This document shows, piece after piece, positions 6,840 to 13,025 of a DNA stretch of 13,025 bases (its first letter is position 1; each line of letters begins with the position of its first letter). Made by a program: the position numbers and the translations under genes. The notes beneath the pieces were generated by a model, which saw nothing but the letters and a program-made list of their open reading frames with translations, made no database searches and was not told where the DNA came from. Source of the stretch: Desulfobacterales bacterium (GTDB lineage: Bacteria; Desulfobacterota; DSM-4660; Desulfatiglandales; JALVZP01); NCBI GenBank assembly GCA_027064285.1, contig JAMOPX010000132.1, forward strand, positions 1 through 13,025, in the 5' to 3' direction.

Positions 6840-8079
6840 AGAAATAGATACAGAAGTTTTTTCTGCTATCAGAAATGAGATAAAAAGGGAAAAAGAAAAT
6901 CTCCTTATGATTGCATCTGAAAACTATGCGAGCAGAGCAGTAATAGAGGCCCATGCCAATGTTATGACGAACAAGTATGCAGAGGGATATCCAGGTGCTC
7001 GTTATTATGGAGGATGTGAATATGTAGATGTTGTGGAAAATCTGGCTATAGAAAGGGCAAAAAAGATTTTTAATGCCGACCATGTAAATGTTCAGCCACA
7101 TTCTGGGTCTCAGGCAAATATGGCTGTTTATTTTTCTGTGCTGAAGCCTGGGGATCTGATAATGGGTATGGACCTTGCTCATGGTGGACATCTGAGTCAT
7201 GGAAGCAGGGTAAGTTTTTCTGGAACACTTTTTAAATCTGTTTTTTATGGTGTTTCGCCTGAAACAGAGAGGATCGATTTTGATCAGATAAGGAGGATCG
7301 CAAAAGAGTATAAGCCTAAGATGATAATTGCTGGTGCAAGTGCATATCCCAGACAGATAGACTTTTCTCTTTTTAAAGAGATTGCTCAAGAGATAGGTGC
7401 ATTTTTTATGGCTGATATTGCTCATATTGCAGGTCTTATTGTAGCTGGTCTTCATCCAAGTCCGGTTGGATTGGCAGAATTTGTCACCTCAACCACTCAT
7501 AAGACACTAAGGGGTCCAAGAGGTGGAATAATTATTACAGAGAAGGAGTATGCTCAGAAAGTAGATAAGGCTATATTTCCAGGGATTCAGGGTGGTCCTC
7601 TCATGCATATAATTGCTGCAAAGGCAGTAGCTTTTAAGGAAGCAATGAGCCCGGATTTTAAGAAATATCAAAAACAGGTAATTATTAATGCAAAGGTTCT
7701 GGCAGAAGAGCTTTTGCGTTTGGGCTTTAGACTTGTTTCAGGGGGAACAGACAACCATCTGATCCTGATGGATCTCACAAATAAGGGAATTACAGGAAAA
7801 CAGGCAGAAGAAGTCCTTTCAAAAGCGGGTATAGTAGTTAATAAAAACAGCATCCCATTTGACAAAAGAGGTCCAAAGATAACAAGTGGTATAAGAATCG
7901 GAACTCCTGCTCTCACTACCAGAGGCCTTAAAGAAGATGAGATGAAGCTTATAGCAGAGCTCATAAGCAAGGTTTTAAGTGAGCCTGATTCAGATCAGGT
8001 GATAAAAAGTGTAAAGGCCAAAATAAAAGAGCTTTGCCGAAGCTTTCCCATATATACCTTCCTTGAAAAAGAGGGCTAA
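6820..8079 (+). CDS. glyA: Serine hydroxymethyltransferase
   Basis: A 419-residue PLP enzyme that converts serine and tetrahydrofolate to glycine and methylene-tetrahydrofolate, the one-carbon donor for thymidylate and purines. The PLP lysine is K228 in TSTTHKTLRGPRGG. Other family blocks are ENLLMIASENYAS, NKYAEGYPGARYYGG and NVQPHSGSQAN. Length is normal for the family. Translation most likely begins at TTG 6820, inside the end of rpiB, with AAGGAG (6807-6812) seven bases upstream. The next gene begins one base after its stop. Confidence 0.97.
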   Translation: MKEKTLREIDTEVFSAIRNEIKREKENLLMIASENYASRAVIEAHANVMTNKYAEGYPGARYYGGCEYVDVVENLAIERAKKIFNADHVNVQPHSGSQANMAVYFSVLKPGDLIMGMDLAHGGHLSHGSRVSFSGTLFKSVFYGVSPETERIDFDQIRRIAKEYKPKMIIAGASAYPRQIDFSLFKEIAQEIGAFFMADIAHIAGLIVAGLHPSPVGLAEFVTSTTHKTLRGPRGGIIITEKEYAQKVDKAIFPGIQGGPLMHIIAAKAVAFKEAMSPDFKKYQKQVIINAKVLAEELLRLGFRLVSGGTDNHLILMDLTNKGITGKQAEEVLSKAGIVVNKNSIPFDKRGPKITSGIRIGTPALTTRGLKEDEMKLIAELISKVLSEPDSDQVIKSVKAKIKELCRSFPIYTFLEKEG

Positions 8080-8080
8080 A

Positions 8081-8530
8081 TTGCCTCGACCCAGCTGGAA
8101 ACAATATTTTATGGAAATTACAAGGATGGTGGCAAAAAGATCCACCTGTCTGAGAAGACAGGTAGGAGCAGTTATTGTTAAAGACAAAAGGATACTTGCC
8201 ACTGGATATAATGGAGCTCCTTCTGGATTGAAGCACTGTGAAGAGGTTGGATGTATAAGGGAAAAGGAAGATATTCCTTCAGGTCAGAGACATGAGCTTT
8301 GCAGAGGACTTCATGCAGAGCAAAACGCGATTATTCAGGCAGCATATCACGGTATTTCTATAAAAGATTCTACTCTCTATTGTACTAATTTTCCCTGTGT
8401 TATATGTGCAAAGATGATAATAAATGCGGGCATAAAAGAGGTAATATATGAAGAGGGATATGATGACCTACTTGCCATGGAGCTTTTAAAAGAAGCTGGC
8501 ATAAAAGTAGAGAGGTATGTTGAAGAATGA
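8081..8530 (+). CDS. dCMP deaminase family protein (ComEB-like)
   Basis: A 149-residue zinc-dependent deaminase, probably making dUMP from dCMP for thymidylate synthesis. It contains STCLRRQVGAVIVKDKRILATGYNGAP, then the catalytic HAEQN (H78, E80) and the zinc ligands C106 and C109 in FPCVICAKM. Extra cysteines and histidines before the HAE motif (HCEEVGC, RHELCRGLH) match the additional metal-binding segment of the dCMP deaminase subgroup. I choose TTG 8081 (MPRPSWKQYF) because AAAGAGGG precedes it by seven bases and the family starts there. An in-frame TTG at 8063 inside glyA would add six residues. The stop overlaps the nrdR start (ATGA). Placement between glyA and nrdR fits a role in deoxynucleotide supply. 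Confidence 0.92.
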   Translation: MPRPSWKQYFMEITRMVAKRSTCLRRQVGAVIVKDKRILATGYNGAPSGLKHCEEVGCIREKEDIPSGQRHELCRGLHAEQNAIIQAAYHGISIKDSTLYCTNFPCVICAKMIINAGIKEVIYEEGYDDLLAMELLKEAGIKVERYVEE

Positions 8531-9006
8531 GGTGTCCCTATTGTTCAAAGATAAACAATAAAGTTATTGACTCCAGGCTGAGTAAAGACGGAAAGGTTAT
8601 AAGAAGGAGAAGACAGTGCAATGAATGTGGAAGAAGATTTACTACTTATGAAAAGGTGGAGTTGAGTCTTCCTATGATAATAAAGAAAGATGGAAGAAGA
8701 GAGCCTTTTAACAGAGAAAAGATAATTGCTGGGATACAAAAAGCGTGCCAAAAAAGACCTATAAGCATAGAGAAGATAGAAGAATTTGTGGATTCCTTAG
8801 AGATTTATTTTCAGGAACTTGGAAAAAAAGAAGTGCCCACTTCAGAAATAGGGGAGATGGTTATAAATAAGCTGAGAGAATGGGATGAGGTGGCTTATGT
8901 GAGATTTGCTTCTGTATATAGACAGTTTAAGGATATAGGTGAATTTATGAAAGAACTGGAAGATATAATAAAGAACAAGAAACAGTTAAACAAAGATGAA
9001 AAATAA
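8527..9006 (+). CDS. nrdR: Transcriptional repressor NrdR
   Basis: A 159-residue regulator of ribonucleotide reductase genes. The N-terminal zinc ribbon has C3, C6, C31 and C34 (MRCPYCSK...RRRRQCNECGRRFTTYE). It is followed by an ATP-cone domain from about residue 48 (PMIIKKDGRREPFNREKI) to about 138 (YVRFASVYRQFKDIGEF). The ATP-cone senses dATP/ATP levels, and the zinc ribbon binds NrdR boxes in front of nrd operons. No NrdR box is evident in this window, so its targets lie elsewhere. The start ATG overlaps the preceding stop and the end overlaps ribD by 11 bases. Confidence 0.97.
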   Translation: MRCPYCSKINNKVIDSRLSKDGKVIRRRRQCNECGRRFTTYEKVELSLPMIIKKDGRREPFNREKIIAGIQKACQKRPISIEKIEEFVDSLEIYFQELGKKEVPTSEIGEMVINKLREWDEVAYVRFASVYRQFKDIGEFMKELEDIIKNKKQLNKDEK

Positions 9007-10123
9007 AAATGAATCTGCTGATAAATACTTTATGAAGATTGCCTTAAGAGAGGCAAAAAAAGGTCTTGGTAGAACCTCTCCTAATCCTGCTGTAGGAGCT
9101 GTTTTGGTAAAAGAAGGAAAGATTATTTCCAAAGGATATCATAAGGCATACGGACTTCCACATGCAGAAGTAGAAGCGTTGAAAAAAGCTGGTGATCGAG
9201 CATCTGGTGCAATCCTTTATGTAACCTTAGAGCCGTGCAATCACTATGGTAAAACCCCTCCCTGTACACAGGCGATAATCAAAAGCCAAATAAAAAGGGT
9301 AGTAATAGGGATGAGGGATCCGAATCCATCTGTAAAAGGAGGAGGGGCTGATTTTTTAAGAGAGCATGGAATAGAAGTAGAAGAAGGGGTTTTAGAGGAG
9401 GAATGTCGTGACTTAAACAAAAACTATATAAAGTTTGTGACAAAAGGTATCCCATTTGTCGCTATTAAGGTTGCAATGACTCTGGATGGCTGGATCGCTA
9501 CACGTACAGGTCATTCTAAGTGGATCACTAACGAGGCATCCAGAAGATTTGTTCATAGATTAAGAGATATAGTAGATGCTGTGCTTGTGGGAATTGGGAC
9601 AGTGGTATCTGATGATCCTATGCTGAATACAAGGCTAAAAAAAATAAGGGGAAAAGATCCCCTAAAAGTAATAATAGATCCCTATCTTAGGATTCCAAGG
9701 GATTGTAATGTGCTTAAAAATAAGGCAGAAAGGGCTATTATAGTTGTAGGAAAAGGAGCTGTAAGCAAAAAAGAGATAGACAAGTTTAAGAAAGAAACTG
9801 GTGCTGATGTTATAGAGTGCTCTTTAAAAAAAGAAAAGGAGTTGGATCTAAACCAGATGCTTCTTTCCTTGGCAAAAAGGAATATTACTTATGTGATGGT
9901 TGAGGGAGGAGCAAAAACAATCGGATCATTTCTCAGGCAAAGATGTGTAGATGAGTTTTTTATATTTAAGGCGCCAAAGCTGTTGGGCGGAAGTGATGGT
10001 ATTCCTATGGCCTATGGCAATGGTGCAGAAAATATGGATAAAGCAATAGAAATTAAGGTCTTAAAGATAAGAAGATTTCAAGATGATCTTCTTATTCACG
10101 GATATCCTGTATTTAACGAGTAG
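8996..10123 (+). CDS. ribD: Bifunctional riboflavin deaminase/reductase RibD
   Basis: A 375-residue two-domain enzyme for the second and third steps of riboflavin synthesis. The deaminase domain (about 8-145) has the zinc/catalytic motif PHAEVEAL (H56, E58) and EPCNHYGKTPPC (C81, C90). The reductase domain (about 150-373) starts at PFVAIKVAMTLDGWIATRTGHSKWIT and includes VGIGTVVSDDPMLNTRL and the loop MVEGGAKTIGSFL. Both domains look complete. The start at 8996 lies inside the end of nrdR and has only a weak ribosome binding site, so translation probably depends on coupling. The next riboflavin genes (ribE, ribBA, ribH) that often follow are not here. Confidence 0.96.
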   Translation: MKNKNESADKYFMKIALREAKKGLGRTSPNPAVGAVLVKEGKIISKGYHKAYGLPHAEVEALKKAGDRASGAILYVTLEPCNHYGKTPPCTQAIIKSQIKRVVIGMRDPNPSVKGGGADFLREHGIEVEEGVLEEECRDLNKNYIKFVTKGIPFVAIKVAMTLDGWIATRTGHSKWITNEASRRFVHRLRDIVDAVLVGIGTVVSDDPMLNTRLKKIRGKDPLKVIIDPYLRIPRDCNVLKNKAERAIIVVGKGAVSKKEIDKFKKETGADVIECSLKKEKELDLNQMLLSLAKRNITYVMVEGGAKTIGSFLRQRCVDEFFIFKAPKLLGGSDGIPMAYGNGAENMDKAIEIKVLKIRRFQDDLLIHGYPVFNE

Positions 10124-10128
10124 TCTTC

Positions 10129-11001
10129 ATGAAAGATCCTGTAAAAGGGTTTTTCTATGCCCTTGCTGGAGTGATTCTTGTTTCTACAAATTTTGTTACC
10201 GCAAAGTACGGGCTCAAGGGATTTAATCCAGAAAGCTTTACACTTATCTGGACTATATCTGCTACTTTTTACTCCTTTCTTATATGTCTTTTTTTTGAAG
10301 AAAGCAGGCGTCAACTCTTTTCTCCACCTCATTTAAAAGCACTTTTATCTCTTGGGATAGTAACAGGAATCACGATGCTCCTTTCCTGGAAAGGACTTTC
10401 TCTGTTAGATCCTGTTTTTGCCTCACTCCTTTGGAGATTTTTGCCTGTCATAACAGCAATTGCGGGAGTAATGCTTTTTAAAGAGAGGCTTTTAAGAGAA
10501 GAGATAATTGCTATAGCTATTATGATAGCAGGAAGTTTTTACAGTATTAATGGAAAATGGGATATAGTAGGAAAAGGTGTATTTTACATAATACTTGCCA
10601 CACTTGCAGGAGCTGTACAGCTTCTTATAGCAAAAGCATATTCAAAAAAGATAGATATCAATGTTATGGTGGCTTATAGAGCAGGAATTGCCACAGCATT
10701 TGTATTCGTGTGGGATATGTTTTCTGGGAAGGTCAATTTTTCTTCTGTACCACTTAAATATTGGCTTGTAAGTATGCTTGGAGCATTTTTGGGCCCATGT
10801 GCCAGCTTTTTGTTCACCTTTAGGTCTTATCGCTATTGGGAGCTATCCAAGGCAAGCATTCTTCTTACTCTTCAGCCAGTATTTGTTTTGCCTCTTGCCT
10901 ACATCTTTTTGGGTACTTTTCCTGATAAAAAAGAACTCATTGGAGGAGTAGTGATACTTTTTGGGGCTATTTGGCTTGCTTTAATACAGGCAAAAAAATG
11001 A
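10129..11001 (+). CDS. EamA-family (DMT superfamily) transporter
   Basis: A 290-residue membrane protein with ten hydrophobic segments at about residues 7-26, 36-56, 70-87, 93-116, 124-140, 148-169, 178-195, 210-230, 240-262 and 269-287. This is the two-times-five-helix layout of EamA transporters. A short positively charged loop (LFKERLLREE) separates helices 4 and 5. It begins 5 bases after ribD and is last in the operon. Substrate is unknown. Riboflavin transporters of the RibN type belong to this superfamily, so a flavin-related role is possible, but position next to ribD is the only support. Amino acid or metabolite export is equally possible. Confidence 0.88.
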   Translation: MKDPVKGFFYALAGVILVSTNFVTAKYGLKGFNPESFTLIWTISATFYSFLICLFFEESRRQLFSPPHLKALLSLGIVTGITMLLSWKGLSLLDPVFASLLWRFLPVITAIAGVMLFKERLLREEIIAIAIMIAGSFYSINGKWDIVGKGVFYIILATLAGAVQLLIAKAYSKKIDINVMVAYRAGIATAFVFVWDMFSGKVNFSSVPLKYWLVSMLGAFLGPCASFLFTFRSYRYWELSKASILLTLQPVFVLPLAYIFLGTFPDKKELIGGVVILFGAIWLALIQAKK

Positions 11002-11036
11002 AGTCATCTTGGTATTCTGATTTCAGGCTTTTTTTT
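10992..11036. terminator. Probable bidirectional terminator between convergent genes
   Basis: A seven-base A-run (10992-10998), a 7-bp stem (10999-11005 with 11019-11025, including one G-U pair) around a 13-nt loop, and an eight-base T-run (11029-11036) together form a structure usable from both strands. The stop codons of the EamA gene (10999-11001) and of the minus-strand gene (11004-11006) both lie inside the left arm. The stem is short and AT-rich, so strength is uncertain. Confidence 0.5.
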
Positions 11037-11204
11037 CATTCCATCCAGAATAGCTTTTACCTTATCTCTTTCTACTTTTAGCTGTTTCAATCTTTCTATT
11101 TTTTTATCTTTTTCAGATGTAGAGCCCCTATCTAAGGATTCTTCCAGCGCTTCTATCTCTTTTTGAAGCTTATAAAGTAGTTTTGCTATCTTTCTTATAG
11201 ACAT
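11004..11204 (-). CDS. Small coiled-coil protein, unknown function
   Basis: A 66-residue, highly charged protein (MSIRKIAKLLYKLQKEIEAL...). Heptad-like leucine/isoleucine spacing from about residue 5 to 55 suggests one coiled coil. No family recognised. The ATG at plus-strand 11204-11202 follows AAAAAGGG at a good distance. A longer in-frame start at 11279 would add 25 residues, but it has no close ribosome binding site and the added segment looks unlike the rest. The better GAGGG further upstream would instead serve a five-codon frame (MVDEK). The gene is convergent with the EamA transporter gene and lies downstream of the IS1-type remnant on the same strand as the heme gene. Before the element inserted, it may have been the next gene of that transcription unit. 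Confidence 0.55.
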   Translation of the reverse strand: MSIRKIAKLLYKLQKEIEALEESLDRGSTSEKDKKIERLKQLKVERDKVKAILDGMKKKPEIRIPR

Positions 11205-11325
11205 ATAAAAGCCCTTTTTCAACAGGTCATGTCTTATAATTCCTGTAAAAAGGATGGGGTGACCCAAATCACTTTTCATCTACCATAAAAAACACCCTCT
11301 GTATACAAAAATCCATCCTCTATTA

Positions 11326-11353
11326 TGTGAGAACGTTTACATTTAGATAGATA
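11326..11353 (+). repeat. Left terminal inverted repeat of the IS1-type remnant
   Basis: Pairs with 11620-11647 with six mismatches in 28 bases. The outer seven bases and the inner nine (AGATAGATA) are identical between the two ends. Confidence 0.7.
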
Positions 11354-11397
11354 TATGATATATTTTTTTGTAAAAATTCCGAATGTGAGAGGGAATT

Positions 11398-11632
11398 ATG
11401 ATTAAGTGTAAACATTGTGGATCAACAACGTCATGTCATTGGTAAATCTGAAATACTGACAATAGAGCGTGACAACAGTAATACACGTTATCATCTCGGA
11501 CGGATAACTCGTCGCACAAAAGTTGTTTCTAAAAAAATGAAAATGGTTCATGCATCTATGAAATTATGGCATGCTCTTACTGATCCATTAATACTTTGCG
11601 CAATATCAGCAAAAATTTTTATCTATCTTTAG
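11398..11632 (+). pseudogene. IS1-family transposase remnant with internal deletion
   Basis: The ATG at 11398 follows GAGAGGG and encodes MIKCKHCGST, the start of an InsA-like zinc finger. That frame stops at 11443-11445. The adjacent frame, open from about 11417, encodes HVIGKSEILTIERDNSNTRY and then HLGRITRRTKVVSKKMKMVHASMKLWHAL. This resembles the C-terminal end of IS1-type transposases, including the catalytic glutamate region (IER-N-N--R), and it stops at 11630-11632. The central DDE core is missing. So the remnant is an in-element deletion joining the first ~10 codons to the last ~70, out of frame. Confidence 0.65.
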
Positions 11633-11647
11633 ATGAACGCTCTCACA
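11620..11647 (-). repeat. Right terminal inverted repeat of the IS1-type remnant
   Basis: Reverse complement of the left repeat at 22 of 28 positions. Its outer bases contain the TGA stop codon (plus-strand 11643-11645) and part of the last sense codon of the minus-strand heme-synthesis gene. Confidence 0.7.
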
Positions 11648-13025
11648 GTTCAAAATCTACTTTTATTTTGAACATCTTAATAGCAGGTAGATTAATGATG
11701 TCATAGATTCCTGTGTTTTCAGAAATCTCTTTTAATGCCTTTTCAATATAATCCATATTCTCGGCAATAAAGGTAAACCAGATGTTATATTTTCCATTTC
11801 TCAAATAGTTATGTGTTACCCCTGGATATTTATTAACCTCACGGACAAAGTCATCTATCCTCTCTTCTGGTACTCTTGCTGCGCATAAAGTGCTTACAAA
11901 ATTAAGCCTGCTTGAATGGAAGTTTCCCCCTATCCTCCTCACTATCCCTTTATCTTTTAATCTTTTTATTCTTCTTATAACTTCTTCTTCTGAGATCCTC
12001 AATTTTTCGCCTACTTCTTTAAATGGAGCAGAACTTATAGGAAATTCTGACTGAATTTCATTCAATATTGCTTTGTCTATTTCGTCCATATCATTGTCTA
12101 TCTCTTTTCCTGGTTCATACGCACAAAGGGGATCTTCCCCAAGATAATCTCCTGTTTCCTCATATGCCCTTGCTCTGCAACCACCACAATACCTTATGTA
12201 TCTGCATCTGCCACATCTTCCTTTATAAGAAGAAAGATCTCTCAGTCTCTTAAATACTGGCGAATTTTTCCATATATGAGAAAAGCTTTCTTTTTTGAGA
12301 TCACCACAGTTTATCTCTAAGTAACCACATGGCTGAATAGTCTGATCAGCAGAGATAAAACAAAAAGATATACCTCCTAAGCATCCCTTTGTTACTGCAT
12401 CAAGACCATAGGTCTTAAATTCTACTTTTTCTCCACTTTTATAAGCCTCTTGTCTTAAGATTCTGTAATATTGAGGAGCACATGTAGGCTTTATGTGAAT
12501 AGGAACTTCCTTTTTTTTGTAATAAAGCCAGTGAAGAAGCTTTTCATATTTTTCAGCCTCTATCTGTTTATCTCTTAAGGCCTTGGCTCTTCCAGTAGGA
12601 ACAAGTAAAAATATATGATGAGCAACTGCCCCAAGCTCTACGGCCATATCAATTATATCTTCTATGTGATCTATATTGTGAGTTGTAACAGTAGTGTTTA
12701 TCTGAAATTCTACATTTTTTTCTTTTAATAAATGAATCCCATTTATAGCAGCCCTAAATGAACCTTCAGTATTTCTAAATTTATCATGCACTTCTTCCTT
12801 GGAGCTGTCCAATGAAATACTCACCCTTTTTATCCCAGATTCTTTTATCTTTTCTACTGTCTGTTCATTAAGAAGTGTGCCATTTGTAGCAAGAACCATC
12901 CTGAGTCCAATGGAAGTGCCATATCTTGCAATATCAAAAAGATCATCCCTTAATAAAGGCTCTCCTCCTGTAAGGATGATTACAGGGGTTCCAACCTCTT
13001 TTATTTGATTTAATATTTGAAAACA
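11643..13025 (-). CDS. Fusion: AhbD-like radical SAM heme synthase + AhbA/AhbB-like siroheme decarboxylase, N-terminus beyond window
   Basis: The reading frame is open to the window edge, so the N-terminus, including the radical SAM CxxxCxxC motif, is missing; 460 residues are visible. Residues 1-312 form a radical SAM/SPASM domain with ILTGGEPLLRDD near the edge and ATNGTLLNE. CAPQYYRILRQ, GCLGGISFCFIS and PCGYLEINCG follow, then the cluster CGRCRYIRYCGGCRARAYEETGDYLGEDPLC (shown split: CGRCRYIRYCGGC, RARAYEETGDYLGEDPLC). This pattern matches AhbC/AhbD of siroheme-dependent heme synthesis and fits AhbD (Fe-coproporphyrin III to heme) best. From MDEIDKAILNEIQ (plus-strand 12089) to the end, 148 residues form a complete AsnC-like AhbA/AhbB domain: a helix-turn-helix, IVRRIGGNFHSSRLNF, then YPGVTHNYLRNGKYNIWFTF. 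That domain removes carboxyl groups from siroheme. No stop or frameshift separates the two. The stop codon lies in the neighbouring IS end. Confidence 0.88.
   Translation of the reverse strand, partial: CFQILNQIKEVGTPVIILTGGEPLLRDDLFDIARYGTSIGLRMVLATNGTLLNEQTVEKIKESGIKRVSISLDSSKEEVHDKFRNTEGSFRAAINGIHLLKEKNVEFQINTTVTTHNIDHIEDIIDMAVELGAVAHHIFLLVPTGRAKALRDKQIEAEKYEKLLHWLYYKKKEVPIHIKPTCAPQYYRILRQEAYKSGEKVEFKTYGLDAVTKGCLGGISFCFISADQTIQPCGYLEINCGDLKKESFSHIWKNSPVFKRLRDLSSYKGRCGRCRYIRYCGGCRARAYEETGDYLGEDPLCAYEPGKEIDNDMDEIDKAILNEIQSEFPISSAPFKEVGEKLRISEEEVIRRIKRLKDKGIVRRIGGNFHSSRLNFVSTLCAARVPEERIDDFVREVNKYPGVTHNYLRNGKYNIWFTFIAENMDYIEKALKEISENTGIYDIINLPAIKMFKIKVDFEL

Larger units (their letters stand above)
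11326..11647 (+). mobile_element. Internally deleted IS1-type element (322 bp)
   Basis: Imperfect terminal inverted repeats bound the element: 11326-11353 on the left and 11620-11647 on the right, matching at 22 of 28 positions, with outer sequences TGTGAGAACGTT and, reversed, TGTGAGAGCGTT. Between them only the first few codons and the last ~70 codons of an IS1-like transposase remain. It cannot move by itself but keeps both ends, so it is MITE-like. I see no direct target repeat: the flanks are CCTCTATTA on the left and GTTCAAAAT on the right. Confidence 0.7.

Noticed and set aside
6712..7455. Long open frame of 247 codons on the minus strand across rpiB and glyA
   Set aside because: It lies antisense to two certain genes, has a skewed composition rich in Cys, Ser, Phe and Lys, and shows no motif. 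It is a shadow of the coding strand.
11205..11279. N-terminal extension of the coiled-coil protein from the ATG at 11279
   Set aside because: There is no close ribosome binding site, the added segment differs in character from the coiled coil, and a later ATG has a plausible site. The shorter form is preferred but not certain.
1..13025. CRISPR array, tRNA or rRNA genes, prophage genes
   Set aside because: I saw no regularly spaced repeats, no cloverleaf-like sequence and no rRNA segments in the non-coding stretches, and no phage structural genes.

Overview
The window is AT-rich bacterial chromosomal DNA dominated by one long, tightly packed plus-strand housekeeping operon (about 2308-11036). 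The gene order yceD-rpmF-plsX-fabG-acpP-fabF-rpiB-glyA-dCMP deaminase-nrdR-ribD is typical of Desulfobacterota (Geobacter-like order) and related anaerobic lineages such as Nitrospirota. A heme-biosynthesis gene of the siroheme-dependent (Ahb) route at the right edge, a pathway known from sulfate reducers and methanogens, fits an anaerobic bacterium. The exact taxon cannot be read from the sequence.

Left region (1-2290) is a decayed accessory zone. It holds a broken fragment with a SIR2-like glycine-rich motif (59-449), a perfect 18-bp hairpin (445-485), one small two-helix membrane protein on the minus strand (588-773), two more hairpins (836-878, 887-925), and a degenerate IS200/IS605-type tnpB (1187-2251). 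The 3' structured RNA / right-end hairpin of that tnpB still looks intact although the protein frame is broken several times.

Central region (2308-11036): a good sigma70-type promoter lies just after the tnpB right end and precedes twelve co-directional genes that overlap or nearly touch. They cover ribosome assembly (yceD, rpmF), phospholipid and fatty acid synthesis (plsX, fabG, acpP, fabF), pentose phosphate and one-carbon metabolism (rpiB, glyA), deoxynucleotide supply and its regulator (dCMP deaminase, nrdR), riboflavin synthesis (ribD), and an EamA-type transporter. fabH and fabD, which normally sit between plsX and fabG, are absent here.

Right region (11004-13025): a small coiled-coil protein on the minus strand faces the end of the operon across a shared terminator-like hairpin. 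Next is a 322-bp internally deleted IS1-type element with 28-bp imperfect terminal repeats. Its right end supplies the stop codon of the last gene, a minus-strand protein cut by the window edge. That protein fuses a radical SAM/SPASM heme-synthase-like domain (AhbD type) to a complete siroheme-decarboxylase-like AsnC-fold domain (AhbA/AhbB type). This fusion is the most unusual thing in the window.
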